Positions 42,245 through 51,964 of a stretch of DNA of 64,000 nucleotides are shown here, in pieces. Under the pieces are notes generated by a model, which was not told the DNA's origin, searched no databases, and saw nothing but the letters and a program-made list of their open reading frames with translations. The translations under genes and the position numbers were made by a program. How positions within the stretch are numbered: the first letter of the stretch is position 1; every line of letters starts with the position of its first letter. The stretch is from Akkermansia muciniphila (GTDB lineage: Bacteria; Verrucomicrobiota; Verrucomicrobiia; Verrucomicrobiales; Akkermansiaceae): positions 1 through 64,000 of the forward strand of contig CAMDCV010000012.1 of NCBI GenBank assembly GCA_945890645.1, given 5' to 3'.

Positions 42245-43735
42245 ATGCCAAAGAAAGTATTTTTATCCATCGATCTCGGCGCCGGTTCCGGCCGCATCAT
42301 CGCCGCGAAAACAGATTTTCAACACCTCTATCTCGAGGAAGTCCATCGTTTCGGAAATCCTGGCACGGATCTTCCCGGCGGTTCGTACTGGAATGTCATC
42401 GGACTCTATCGCGAAATTTTGGAAGGACTGCGCAAAGCCGTTGCTACGTATGGCGATAGGATTTGCTCGATCGGCATCGATACTTGGGGTTGCGACTTTG
42501 GATTGCTCGATGGCAATGGTCGTTTGCTTGGCATGCCGCACCAGTATCGCGATTCGCGCTTCGAAGGCATGGCGGATCAAATGCACGCGCTCATCGATGA
42601 GCATCGCATTTTCGAGCAAACCGGTGTGCGCACGAATTTTTACAATAGTTCCCTGCATTTGTTAGCCGAGCAACTGCGGCAATCCCCTTCGCTACTCCAC
42701 GCCGAGCGACTGCTATTTGTGCCCGATCTACTGGCCTATTGGCTCACAGGCGTGATGGCGAACGAGCGCACGGTTGCCTCGACGTCGCAATTGTTTGACC
42801 CACACACGAACGACTGGGCATGGCCGGTCATCGATGCACTCGGTTTGCCGCGTCGCATTTTTGGCAATGTCGTCGCGCCCGGGACCATCCTCGGTCCTGT
42901 GCGTGAGGAAGTGGCCGAATACATTGGAAAAACGGGCATTCCCGTGATCGCCTCCGCGAGCCACGACACTGCCTCCGCTGTCGCAGGAATTCCAATGAAT
43001 CAGGGCGACAATCTTTGGCTGTCTTCCGGAACCTGGTCGATCATGGGCCTTGAAACCGCGCAAGCGATCACCAGTGACGCGGCATTTCAGGCAGGGTTTT
43101 GCAATGAACTCGGCCATAGCGACACGGTACGTTTTTTGAAAAACATCTCCGGACTTTGGTTGATTCAGGAATGCAAACGCCAATGGTCCATCGATGGCGA
43201 AGACCTCGACTACGCCGCACTTGCCGAGTTGGCGATTGAAGCCCCCGCTTTCACCGCTTTCATTGATCCCGATCATCCGAGCTTCTCTACTCCAGGCGAC
43301 ATGCCGGAAAAAATCCAAGAATACTGCCGCGCTACGGGACAAGATGTACCGCTCGTGAAAGGAAAAATTTTACGCGTCGCCACTGATTCGATCGCGCTGA
43401 AATACCGCGTCACCTATGACAAGATTCGCAACCTCACAGGTTCCTCATTCGCCCGACTCCACGTCGGCGGCGGTGGCATCCAGAATGCCCATCTCACCCA
43501 AGCCACCGCTGACGCGCTCGGCATCGAAGTGATCGCAGGTCCCGTAGAGGCCACCTCTTGTGGTAACATCGCGGTGCAAATGATCGCCACCGGACATTTG
43601 CGATCGATGGTCGAAGCTAGGGCCCTGATCAAAGACTCCTTCGAATTCAAAACCTTCCAACCAAGCGATTCCGCTGCGTGGGAGGCGGCGTATGAAAAGT
43701 TTCTCATCGCAACAAAATCGCGCACATCGATTTAG
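42245..43735 (+). CDS. rhaB: Rhamnulokinase-like FGGY carbohydrate kinase
   Basis: LSIDLGAGSGRIIA; SIGIDTWGCDFGLLD; ASHDTASAVAGIP; LHVGGGGIQN. Confidence 0.9.
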   Translation: MPKKVFLSIDLGAGSGRIIAAKTDFQHLYLEEVHRFGNPGTDLPGGSYWNVIGLYREILEGLRKAVATYGDRICSIGIDTWGCDFGLLDGNGRLLGMPHQYRDSRFEGMADQMHALIDEHRIFEQTGVRTNFYNSSLHLLAEQLRQSPSLLHAERLLFVPDLLAYWLTGVMANERTVASTSQLFDPHTNDWAWPVIDALGLPRRIFGNVVAPGTILGPVREEVAEYIGKTGIPVIASASHDTASAVAGIPMNQGDNLWLSSGTWSIMGLETAQAITSDAAFQAGFCNELGHSDTVRFLKNISGLWLIQECKRQWSIDGEDLDYAALAELAIEAPAFTAFIDPDHPSFSTPGDMPEKIQEYCRATGQDVPLVKGKILRVATDSIALKYRVTYDKIRNLTGSSFARLHVGGGGIQNAHLTQATADALGIEVIAGPVEATSCGNIAVQMIATGHLRSMVEARALIKDSFEFKTFQPSDSAAWEAAYEKFLIATKSRTSI

Positions 43736-43854
43736 CTTAAGGCCTTGGACTGCGTTGAGCATCACCGCTTTGCTTGGTTCTCCACCATTCGATGAAGGGG
43801 ATATCCCTAACCCGAACCGACTCTCCCATTTGCCAAACGCTCACCCGCTTACCA

Positions 43855-43935
43855 AAATGCTGCGATTCTCGCAGCAGTCCAAGGCGGCATGCGCCGCTCG
43901 CAGCAAGCGTACGCCAGTTCCGCAATTCGGTGATT
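43855..43935. repeat. REP-like palindromic element between rhaB-like and MFS genes
   Basis: TGCTGCGATTCTCGCAGCA hairpin followed by GGCGGCATGCGCC hairpin. Confidence 0.45.
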
Positions 43936-43969
43936 GCAGGAGCACGGGCTTTCCTCTAGGAATTCTGGC

Positions 43970-45298
43970 ATGAATCCGACCGACGTCCGTTCTCGTTACT
44001 TGCGCATCTCGCTGATGATGTTCCTGCAATTTTTCACCTGGGGCGCATGGTTTACGACCTTGTTCTTGGTATTAGGTAACTACAATCTTGCTGCGATCAT
44101 CGGAGATTCATATAGCACAGCACCGATTGCCGCCATTATCGCGCCGTTGTTTCTGGGATTAGTGGCCGACCGTTTTTTTGCGTCGGAACGGCTGATGGGT
44201 GTGATGTTTTTGATTGGTGGGGTGTTGATGCTCATGGTGCCGTCAGCAATCAAAGCGGGGAATGGGCAGCTAGCGTTGGCATTGTTTACAGGTCACATGC
44301 TTTGCTACATGCCGACCCTTGGTTTAGGAAACACCATCGCCTTTACCCACCTGCCGCGCGATGTGTTTCCCAAAACCCGCGTGTGGGGCACGATTGGATG
44401 GATTGCAGCGGGATTGGTTGCGGGCTTCCTCGGTTGGTCGGGTAGCCTTAATTTGTTCACGATGGCAGGCATTGCCGCACTGACACTGGGCGTGTTTTGC
44501 TTTGCCCTTCCTCACACACCTCCACCATCGCGAGGTAAGGCGATTAACCTGCGCGCGCTGTTCATGGTCGATGCCTTTCGCCTTTTGGCGCGTCCGTCAT
44601 TTTTTGTGTTCATTCTCTGCTCGATGTTGATCTGCATTCCGCTGGCCTACTATTTCTCTAGTACTTCTGGTTTTCTCGCGAACATGGGCTTCAAGCAACC
44701 TGCCTCGGCGATGGCGATTGGACAAATGTCGGAAATTTTCTTCATGTTACTGGTGCCGTTTTTCTTCCGCAAACTGGGCGTAAAGTGGATGATCATTGTG
44801 GCGATGCTGTGCTGGGTCTTGCGCTATGTTTTATTTGCTTACGGCGCGAGTGAGCAATCGGTGTGGCTGATTTTCGCAGCGATCGCGCTGCACGGAATTT
44901 GCTACGATTTCTTCTTCGTCACTGGCTTCATGTATGCCGACCGCACTGCACCGGAAGCGATCCGCGGTCAAACGCAGAGCATGTTGGTATTTTTTACTCA
45001 AGGTGTGGGCATGTTTTTCGGCTACAAATTGGCAGCGTCTAAATTCGCGCCGGTGAAAGAATCTTCCGACGCTCTTGGTGCCGCCATCACTGCCGCGCAA
45101 CCGGCTGAAAAATTCAGCTACGCGCAACAACTCGGTCAGATGTTTGCCGCAGAAATCCCTAAAGTGGATGCCACGATTTACAACACAGCGGCGCAACTAT
45201 GGAAAACCTACTGGCTATTCCCGGCCATGCTCGCTGGCGGCGTGGCCGTGCTGTTTTTCTTAGCGTTCTGGGATCGCTCGAAATCGCCTAGTGAATAA
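43970..45298 (+). CDS. MFS transporter, nucleoside:H+ symporter-like (NupG/XapB type)
   Basis: LMMFLQFFTWGAWFTTLFLVL; GHMLCYMPTLGLGNTIAFTHL; 12 TM. Confidence 0.85.
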   Translation: MNPTDVRSRYLRISLMMFLQFFTWGAWFTTLFLVLGNYNLAAIIGDSYSTAPIAAIIAPLFLGLVADRFFASERLMGVMFLIGGVLMLMVPSAIKAGNGQLALALFTGHMLCYMPTLGLGNTIAFTHLPRDVFPKTRVWGTIGWIAAGLVAGFLGWSGSLNLFTMAGIAALTLGVFCFALPHTPPPSRGKAINLRALFMVDAFRLLARPSFFVFILCSMLICIPLAYYFSSTSGFLANMGFKQPASAMAIGQMSEIFFMLLVPFFFRKLGVKWMIIVAMLCWVLRYVLFAYGASEQSVWLIFAAIALHGICYDFFFVTGFMYADRTAPEAIRGQTQSMLVFFTQGVGMFFGYKLAASKFAPVKESSDALGAAITAAQPAEKFSYAQQLGQMFAAEIPKVDATIYNTAAQLWKTYWLFPAMLAGGVAVLFFLAFWDRSKSPSE

Positions 45299-45307
45299 TG
45301 GAAATAC

Positions 45308-45341
45308 GCAGCCCCGCAATGAATGCGGGGCTGCTTTTTTT
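45308..45341 (+). terminator. Rho-independent terminator after the MFS gene
   Basis: GCAGCCCCGC-ATGAAT-GCGGGGCTGC-TTTTTTT. Confidence 0.92.
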
Positions 45342-46914
45342 ATTCATCATCCAAATCGCGTAAATGCTGGCGAACTTTGCGACGTTCAGAGCGGTGTTCG
45401 ATTTGGCGTTTTTGTTTGGGGGTGAGTTCTTCTTCTTTATCGCGCCATGATTTGCCGGAGGAGCCTGCCATGATGCATCCGAGGGGATGGATTTCTGTGA
45501 GAACTTCGGCTAATCGGAAATGCTCGATTTGCTCGCGAATGCGGGTGGCATTTTTGTAGGCCACGGGCGTTTCGCTGAGGTCGGGCTTGCCGCAGAACCA
45601 GCGGACATCGATGTCGCGGGTGCTGTGGCGGATGACATTGCGGCGGTCGTCTTCATCGGGATAAAGGCGTCGCAGAGCGGTGCGCGATAAGTTGCGTCCG
45701 GCACCATGCGGCGCGAAGCCGAGGAAGTCGGGGTTGTTTCCGCCAAGGACTAACAAGATTGGCTCGGCCATGTTCATGGGGATGAGGCCGAGAAGAGGGC
45801 GCTCTTGCTCGTCGCACCATGCGGGTGTGGCTCCTTTTCCGTGAAGATAGGTATCGCCGCGCTTCCAGACGAAGTTGTGTTCATTGCCAATCGCGTTGAT
45901 GCTGGTGGCACCAATGCGGGTGAGGAATCGGGCGTGAATGCATTCGTGATTGGCACGAGTCCAGCGAGCGACATATTGCAACGCGTCCCAGTAGGCTTGG
46001 CCTTCGGGACTCTCCGCATCGAGCCAGGCACCGCTCGGCGGGATGTGATCTCCGTGTTTGGCGGTGTGTTTCTCGGCGGCATTTTGACCGCGCTTGAAGA
46101 CGTGGGCACCGAGTCCGCGTGAGCCGTGGTGGGTCACGAGAACGCGCACTGTTTTACCGAGGTGAGGTTGCAGAGCGGCGACCATTTCGCTGTGGCCCGC
46201 GGACTCGGCTTTTGCGAGCCATGTCGGGGTGACTTCCGCTTGACCGAGGTACGCAAAGTGGTTGCCGTCTCCTTGATCGGCGAGATGGGCGTGGGCACGA
46301 TCGCGCAGGCCGCAGAGAAACGGATTTAACCAGACGTTTTCATCGAGCACTGGGTGATAAACCAAGTCATCGAGATGGCGATGCCCGGTGCCGAAACGTG
46401 TGGATGTCGTTAGGGCATCGAGCTCAGCCGATACAGTGCCGCGGGCTTCATAGAATGTGGCATACATGGAGCAACAAATGTCCGATGAGTGAGCCGAAGG
46501 GATGATGGCTTGGTGGGCGGCGATGACGCCACCGACCGGCATGGAGGCAGGCTCCTTGCCAACGGGACAAGCATCGGGCATGATGGCTCCACTGCGAATG
46601 ACGGGCACGCGCAGGAGCGAATCCATTTGCTTGCGGACAAGGGCAAGGTTCTCGCGCTCGGCTTTTTCCTGGGCGTGAATGGCCTCGGCATAGGGGGCCG
46701 GAGACTCACGCATGGAGAGCCTGACGCGCGGCGCGCCAAAGTCGCGGGCGAGTAATTTGAGTAGATATTTTTTCCCCTGGATGCCGCGTTCTTGATAGGC
46801 GGTGGCGGCCGCGATCATGTCGCGGAACCACGGGCCGGGATCATAGCCAGCATCGAGGAGATGTTTTTCGGTGAGGCGGAAAGTTGCCTCGGGATGGTTT
46901 GGGGAATCGTTCAT
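45340..46914 (-). CDS. rtcB: RtcB-family RNA ligase
   Basis: MPVGGVIAAHQAIIPSAHSSDICCSM; VTHHGSRGLGAHV; NEHNFVW; GKGATPAW; APHGAGRNLSR. ATG at 46914. Confidence 0.93.
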   Translation of the reverse strand: MNDSPNHPEATFRLTEKHLLDAGYDPGPWFRDMIAAATAYQERGIQGKKYLLKLLARDFGAPRVRLSMRESPAPYAEAIHAQEKAERENLALVRKQMDSLLRVPVIRSGAIMPDACPVGKEPASMPVGGVIAAHQAIIPSAHSSDICCSMYATFYEARGTVSAELDALTTSTRFGTGHRHLDDLVYHPVLDENVWLNPFLCGLRDRAHAHLADQGDGNHFAYLGQAEVTPTWLAKAESAGHSEMVAALQPHLGKTVRVLVTHHGSRGLGAHVFKRGQNAAEKHTAKHGDHIPPSGAWLDAESPEGQAYWDALQYVARWTRANHECIHARFLTRIGATSINAIGNEHNFVWKRGDTYLHGKGATPAWCDEQERPLLGLIPMNMAEPILLVLGGNNPDFLGFAPHGAGRNLSRTALRRLYPDEDDRRNVIRHSTRDIDVRWFCGKPDLSETPVAYKNATRIREQIEHFRLAEVLTEIHPLGCIMAGSSGKSWRDKEEELTPKQKRQIEHRSERRKVRQHLRDLDDE

Positions 46915-46922
46915 AAAAAATG

Positions 46923-47510
46923 TTAGGAAACAAGGAAGTGCTGCCACTCCGGGATGTTTTGCACGTTGCTGATGCGCAAAGTGCTGGGCACCGCGGTGGG
47001 CGGGCGAGGTAAGGTGAGGAGTTTGAGACCAGCTTCGTCCGGGGTACGGGCGGCTTTCTTGCGGTTGACACTTTTGCAGGAGAGCACGCAGTTTTCCCAT
47101 GAATTGGCACCACCGCGCGAACGCGGGATGACGTGGTCGATGTCGCCCTCACCGGGAGTCAAGCGGCGTCCGGTGTATTGGCATCGACCGCCATCGCGCT
47201 CCCAAATGCCGCGTATGCCGAAGCTGAGTGTCACCATCGGCACTTTATCATAACGGCGCAAGAGGATGACACGCGGGGCGCGGATGGGACCACGAACGGT
47301 GCCGATCACAGGATCGTCAGGCCGCACGGGCAAAGCGATCCATTGCGACCAGTCAAGGTCTTGAAAGTGGTCGTCATCGATCCACATGGCGCGAGCGGTG
47401 CCTGCGACGAGGCGATGCACCGCTTGCTCCACGGTAAGCGTGGCAATGGCTTGCCAGTTACGGTTGAGGACGAGGACGACACGATCTGTGAGTATGGCGT
47501 TGGTTTTCAT
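46923..47510 (-). CDS. HNH endonuclease
   Basis: RCQYTGRRLTPGEGDIDHVIPRSRGGANSWENCVLSCKSVNRKK; 8 bp upstream of rtcB. Confidence 0.92.
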   Translation of the reverse strand: MKTNAILTDRVVLVLNRNWQAIATLTVEQAVHRLVAGTARAMWIDDDHFQDLDWSQWIALPVRPDDPVIGTVRGPIRAPRVILLRRYDKVPMVTLSFGIRGIWERDGGRCQYTGRRLTPGEGDIDHVIPRSRGGANSWENCVLSCKSVNRKKAARTPDEAGLKLLTLPRPPTAVPSTLRISNVQNIPEWQHFLVS

Positions 47511-47555
47511 GAGGAAACATGGTGAGAAAAAGTAGATGGGTAAAATCCCGGAAAC

Positions 47556-47588
47556 AAAAAAGCCCTGCGGCGAGTGAAGCGGCAGGGC
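47556..47588 (-). terminator. Intrinsic terminator between small ORF and HNH gene
   Basis: Reverse strand GCCCTGC-CGCTTCACTCGCC-GCAGGGC-TTTTTT. Confidence 0.8.
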
Positions 47589-47613
47589 GGCGGAAGAGGA
47601 ATGGATGAGAAGT

Positions 47614-47781
47614 TTACTCGATCCGTGAATGGAAAGTTCCATCCTCTAAGGCCCTGCCGGGGCGGCTGTAGTCCATGACAAATCCGGAAATTTCCGGTGT
47701 GATGGGCAGCCATAGCGCCGCGACTGCACGTTCACCGCAATTGGTGAAGCTCGTGTCATTCTGGTGGCGCTTGAGGAACAT
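47614..47781 (-). CDS. Candidate small protein (~55 aa) upstream of HNH-rtcB
   Basis: MFLKRHQNDTSFTNCGERAVAALWLPITPEISGFVMDYSRPGRALEDGTFHSRIE, followed 26 bp later by a terminator; ORF track extends to 47832. Confidence 0.4.
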   Translation of the reverse strand: MFLKRHQNDTSFTNCGERAVAALWLPITPEISGFVMDYSRPGRALEDGTFHSRIE

Positions 47782-47908
47782 GGAAGTAAGAAGTTGCTGC
47801 GAGGTGTTTAGTAAATTGGCTAACGCAGTCAAGGGAGAAAATGAAAAATTAAATCTGAAGTGAGCCAGAGAATATTACGGCGGTGAAATGAAGGGAAATT
47901 TTTTTACG

Positions 47909-47940
47909 ACGGATTAAACGGATTACCCGGATTACCCGGA
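47909..47940. repeat. Short imperfect tandem repeat
   Basis: ACGGATTAAACGGATTACCCGGATTACCCGGA, three ~9-10 bp units. Confidence 0.75.
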
Positions 47941-47990
47941 CTTATGACTGCTATTTGGGAATGCAGTTTTTATTGAGATTGATTTGAAAT

Positions 47991-48386
47991 TCAACCTTTC
48001 GGCATGAGATCAATGCCGAACTTGCGCAACACAATGACCGTTAGCCAAAAGAGTGCGATGGTCATGACGCAGTTCGCGAACAGGGCGGGCCAGAAGCTCC
48101 AGCCTTGGCGCAGCAACCATGGGAACACGAGAAACATGGGCAAGGTGGGGAGCACGAACCAGAACGTGCCTTCCGCATGATTGGCGATGCGTGTGGTGCT
48201 TTGTTGATCGTAATGCATCCAAATCATCGCGATCAACGACGTGAATGGCAACGCGATGAGCAGTGCCGAAAGGCGATCGTTAAAGAGCTGAACCTTATTC
48301 ACCAAGACGATGATCACCGCGGCAACGATTACTTTGACGAGATCAAGTGGAGTGAAACTGAGCAATTGAGAAAGTGGCAATTTCAT
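47991..48386 (-). CDS. Integral membrane protein, DUF3147-like
   Basis: 131 aa, about four TM segments; VLVNKVQLFNDRLSALLIALPFTSLIAMIWMHYDQ. Confidence 0.6.
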   Translation of the reverse strand: MKLPLSQLLSFTPLDLVKVIVAAVIIVLVNKVQLFNDRLSALLIALPFTSLIAMIWMHYDQQSTTRIANHAEGTFWFVLPTLPMFLVFPWLLRQGWSFWPALFANCVMTIALFWLTVIVLRKFGIDLMPKG

Positions 48387-48445
48387 GAGTGCAAAAATGA
48401 GATTACGATTTACGGTGTAACACTATGTCATAAAATAATTGGCGT

Positions 48446-48486
48446 AAAAAAAACGCTCTTGCAAGGATAACCCTTGTCAAGAACGT
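48446..48486 (-). terminator. Rho-independent terminator after coiled-coil lipoprotein gene
   Basis: Reverse strand ACGTTCTTGACAAGG-GTTAT-CCTTGCAAGAGCGTTTTTTTT. Confidence 0.85.
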
Positions 48487-48526
48487 CTTATAAGACTCGC
48501 GCGTATCGCGCAGCCTTGATCAATCG

Positions 48527-48796
48527 TTATTGATTGTCTGCATCTACCTTGGCCTTAGCGGCTTCTGCTTCGGCATCGGCAGCTTTTTTCGCGGCGTCAA
48601 GCTGAGCTTGCATGGTGTCTTTGTTCGCCTCGATTCTGGCTTTATCGATGTCGGCATTGGCTTCCACTTGATCTTTGCGGTTGTCGATCGCATCCTTGGT
48701 CGCTTCTTTATTTTCTTCGATAGCGGCTTTCTGCTTGTTGCATGAAGCAATGAGGATTACGGCTGCTGTGATCGTGAGGTATGTTGCATATTTCAT
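48527..48796 (-). CDS. Small coiled-coil lipoprotein
   Basis: Lipobox IASCN; Ala/Lys/Glu-rich helical body. Confidence 0.7.
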   Translation of the reverse strand: MKYATYLTITAAVILIASCNKQKAAIEENKEATKDAIDNRKDQVEANADIDKARIEANKDTMQAQLDAAKKAADAEAEAAKAKVDADNQ

Positions 48797-49024
48797 GACA
48801 GTAATTTTCTTGGTTGTTGTTTCTCATTTTTCGCCAATGTGACTTTAAATGAATATCGCCGTTATCAGCGAACAATTGTTATATTGCACCATAGATAAAA
48901 TACATCCATAGGGTATTACCCTACCGATGTGGCAGTCTCTTTTAGGTGTGACTGAAACTTGCGAGCTGGGAAGTAAAACAGGCTGGAAGCCCGTTTGCCG
49001 AGACAGGCGGAACGCGCTATCTTC

Positions 49025-50014
49025 TTACACACGCAGCCACTGCGCGACTTCTTTGGCGTAGTAGGTGAGAATGATGTCTGCACCCGCGCGTTTGATCGCG
49101 GTGAGGGATTCGAGAATGACGGCTTTGCGATCGAGCCAACCCGCGGCGGCGGCGCTTTCGATCATCAGATATTCACCGCTGACTTGATAGGCGGCGACGG
49201 GAAGAGTGGTGTGCTGGCGGACGCTTGCAATGATATCGAGATAGGCACCAGCGGGCTTGACCATGACCATGTCGGCGCCTTCGGCTTCATCTAACATGAT
49301 TTCGCGCACGGCTTCGCGAGCGTTGGCGTAGTCCATTTGATAGGTTTTTTTATCGCCGGCTTTTGGTGCGGAATCGAGCGCGCCACGGAAGGGGCCGTAG
49401 TAGGCGGATGCATACTTCGCAGAGTAACTCAGAATGGAAACATCGGTGTAGCCAGCGGCATCGAGCGAAGCACGCAGGGCGGCGACACGGCCATCCATCA
49501 TGTCGCTGGGACTCACGATGTCCGCTCCGGCTTCGGCATGGCAGAGCGCTTGTTGGCAGAGAATTTCTACTGTTGCATCGTTGACGATTTCAAGGGAACC
49601 ATCGGCGCGTTTTTCGACCAGACCATCGTGGCCATCGGCGTTGTAGGGATCGAGCGCGATGTCGGTGATGACGCACATTTCCGGGCAAGCCGCTTTGATG
49701 GCGCGGATCACGCGTGGAATCAGGCCATCGGGGTTGTAGCACTCGGCGGCATCCGATGTTTTGAGTGAGTCGTCTGTTTTCGGGAATAGCACCACCGCAG
49801 GCACGCCGACAGCGTGGAGCGTGAGCACTTCCGCTACCACGTCTTTTTCGCACCATCGGGTGACGCCCGGCATGGAGGCGATGGCATCGTTCTGCGTGCC
49901 TTCTTGCACGAAGAGTGGCTGCACGAAGTCGCCGGGACTGAGCACGGTTTCGCGCACCAGTGCGCGGATAGCGGCGGTGCGACGGTTGCGGCGGGGACGG
50001 ATGGGTAGGTTCAT
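49025..50014 (-). CDS. hemB: Delta-aminolevulinic acid dehydratase (porphobilinogen synthase)
   Basis: RPRRNRRTAAIRALVRET; ADIVSPSDMMDGRV; SYSAKYASAYYGPFR; MVKPAGAYLDII. Confidence 0.97.
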   Translation of the reverse strand: MNLPIRPRRNRRTAAIRALVRETVLSPGDFVQPLFVQEGTQNDAIASMPGVTRWCEKDVVAEVLTLHAVGVPAVVLFPKTDDSLKTSDAAECYNPDGLIPRVIRAIKAACPEMCVITDIALDPYNADGHDGLVEKRADGSLEIVNDATVEILCQQALCHAEAGADIVSPSDMMDGRVAALRASLDAAGYTDVSILSYSAKYASAYYGPFRGALDSAPKAGDKKTYQMDYANAREAVREIMLDEAEGADMVMVKPAGAYLDIIASVRQHTTLPVAAYQVSGEYLMIESAAAAGWLDRKAVILESLTAIKRAGADIILTYYAKEVAQWLRV

Positions 50015-50020
50015 GATCGC

Positions 50021-51409
50021 TTATTTCTGGCTCAGTTCGTAGCTGTCTTTGCTGTCCTTGACGATCCATCCCAATGCGGCCAATTGATCGCGCAGGACAT
50101 CGGATTGTGCCCAGTCTCTGGCTTGTCGCACCGCAAGACGTTGGTCGGCGAGGGCGATGATGTCCTCGGGCACGGTGACAGATTTTTCCGCTTCGGGCAG
50201 GACCAGTCCAAGCGCACGCAGGAGTCGGTGGAATGCGGCCAATGCCTTCGCCGCAGCGAGGCCTTCGCATTTCACGGCTTCGCGGAGTCCTGTGAAAATC
50301 GCGCCGAGCGCACCAGCGGTATTGAGGTCGTCGTTGAGTGTGTCCCATGCGCCTTGGAATAGACCGAACTCGACCGATGTCAGCACGGCATCGGCAGGAG
50401 CTTTGGCGCTGAGTTGTTGGGCGGCCTTTGCCATTTTAAGCATCGCTTCACGCGCGGCATGCAGAGAATCAAAGGTGAAATTCAGCGGCTTGCGATAATG
50501 ACCGCTGAGCAACACATAGCGCACTTCCATCGCGCTCCAGCCTTTTTCTGCGAGATCCTCTAAGGTATAAAGATTGCCGAGCGACTTCGACATTTTTCCG
50601 CCATCGACCATCAAGTGCGCGATGTGAAACCACGACGCCGCGAAGTCCCCTCCGCAAGCGCAACGGCTCTGGGCGATTTCGTTTTCGTGGTGCGGGAATA
50701 CCAGATCGACTCCACCACTGTGGAGGTCGAACGATTCGCCAAGATACTCGCGAATCATCGCCGAGCATTCAAGATGCCAACCAGGCCGACCATCGCCCCA
50801 CGGAGAAGGCCAGAAATTTTTTCCATCCTCATCGCGGCGGGCTTTCCACAATACAAAGTCGCTCACGCTTTGTTTCTCGTACTCATCCGCATTCGCGCGC
50901 TGCGCCTGCGTGCGGCCGATCTCCAGTTCGCGTTCATCGAGATGCGATAGTCGCCCGTATTCCGGAAACGATGCGATGTTAAAATACACCGATCCATCCT
51001 CCGAACTGTAGGCATGCCCCTTGGCGATCAACTCCTCGATCATCATCACTTGTTGCGGGATGTGCTCGACAGCACCCGGCTCGATGTGCGGCGGCAAGCA
51101 CTGAAGCTTGTCGCAATCTTGGTGAAATTTCACCGTCCAGAAATTCGTGAATTCCGTCAGCGATTGGCCAGCGCGTTGCGATTCGCGGATGGTTTTGTCA
51201 TCGACGTCGGTCAAATTCCGCACATGCAGCGTGCGCATGCCGCTCGTTTCCAAAGTGCGACGAAAAACATCCTGCAACACGAAAGTGCGGAAATTACCGA
51301 TGTGAGCGGGGCCATAAACGGTCGGACCGCAGCAGTAAAAACGGAAAGTCTGGCCGTCAATCGGCAACAAATCCTTGGTTTTTCTTGCTAGGGTATCATA
51401 CAAACGCAT
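50021..51409 (-). CDS. cysS: Cysteinyl-tRNA synthetase
   Basis: FYCCGPTVYGPAHIGNFRTFV; WHLECSAMIREYLGESFDLHSGGVDLVFPHHENEIAQS; KMSKSLGN. Confidence 0.98.
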   Translation of the reverse strand: MRLYDTLARKTKDLLPIDGQTFRFYCCGPTVYGPAHIGNFRTFVLQDVFRRTLETSGMRTLHVRNLTDVDDKTIRESQRAGQSLTEFTNFWTVKFHQDCDKLQCLPPHIEPGAVEHIPQQVMMIEELIAKGHAYSSEDGSVYFNIASFPEYGRLSHLDERELEIGRTQAQRANADEYEKQSVSDFVLWKARRDEDGKNFWPSPWGDGRPGWHLECSAMIREYLGESFDLHSGGVDLVFPHHENEIAQSRCACGGDFAASWFHIAHLMVDGGKMSKSLGNLYTLEDLAEKGWSAMEVRYVLLSGHYRKPLNFTFDSLHAAREAMLKMAKAAQQLSAKAPADAVLTSVEFGLFQGAWDTLNDDLNTAGALGAIFTGLREAVKCEGLAAAKALAAFHRLLRALGLVLPEAEKSVTVPEDIIALADQRLAVRQARDWAQSDVLRDQLAALGWIVKDSKDSYELSQK

Positions 51410-51584
51410 GCGTTTCCCTAACGCCGGGGGTGGCTTCTGGCAAGCATGGCGTGGCGAGCGGGGTGAAATTTTTTGAAAAAACGAAGATTCTTCTTGCCAA
51501 ATGGTTCGAATTTGTCCAATTTCCGCCCCCGCCCGCTGTCAAAAGCGCTTTGGCACAACCTTCATTCAACTTACTCACTTTATT

Positions 51585-51836
51585 ATGGCCGTTGCATTAC
51601 GTCTTACTCGCCAGGGATCCGCAGACCGTCCCTATTACAAAATCATTGCCGTGGATAGCCGCGTGCGTCGTGATGGCCGTTTCATCGAACAACTCGGCAC
51701 CTACGACCCGATGAAAGAGGGCGTAAACTACGAGATCGATCTCGCAGTAGCAGACAAATGGCTGGGCACTGGCGCAAAACCTTCGGATACCGTTAAGTCG
51801 ATCATCCGCAAGGCACGCACTGCTGCTACTAAATAA
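51585..51836 (+). CDS. rpsP: 30S ribosomal protein S16
   Basis: [45 protein letters not shown] at 51585. Confidence 0.97.
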   Translation: MAVALRLTRQGSADRPYYKIIAVDSRVRRDGRFIEQLGTYDPMKEGVNYEIDLAVADKWLGTGAKPSDTVKSIIRKARTAATK

Positions 51837-51857
51837 TTTTCCCGTAGATTTCTTTTA

Positions 51858-51888
51858 CGCCCGTCTGTTTGCAGACGGGCGTTTTTTA
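51858..51888 (+). terminator. Rho-independent terminator after rpsP
   Basis: CGCCCGTCTG-TTTG-CAGACGGGCG-TTTTTT. Confidence 0.93.
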
Positions 51889-51964
51889 TGTTTTTCCCGA
51901 AAATGCGGGTAATACCCCAAATGCCGACTTGACCGATGAAGCGATTGCCGTAGTCTCTGCATTC

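Noticed and set aside
43692-43973. ORFs of 61-93 aa between rhaB-like and MFS genes
   Set aside because: They overlap gene ends and the hairpin-rich repeat; no start context or coding signal.
48981-49018. AGGCTGGAAGCCCGTTTGCCGAGACAGGCGG as another REP copy
   Set aside because: Only a 4-bp perfect stem and no clear match to copies A-C; too degenerate to support.
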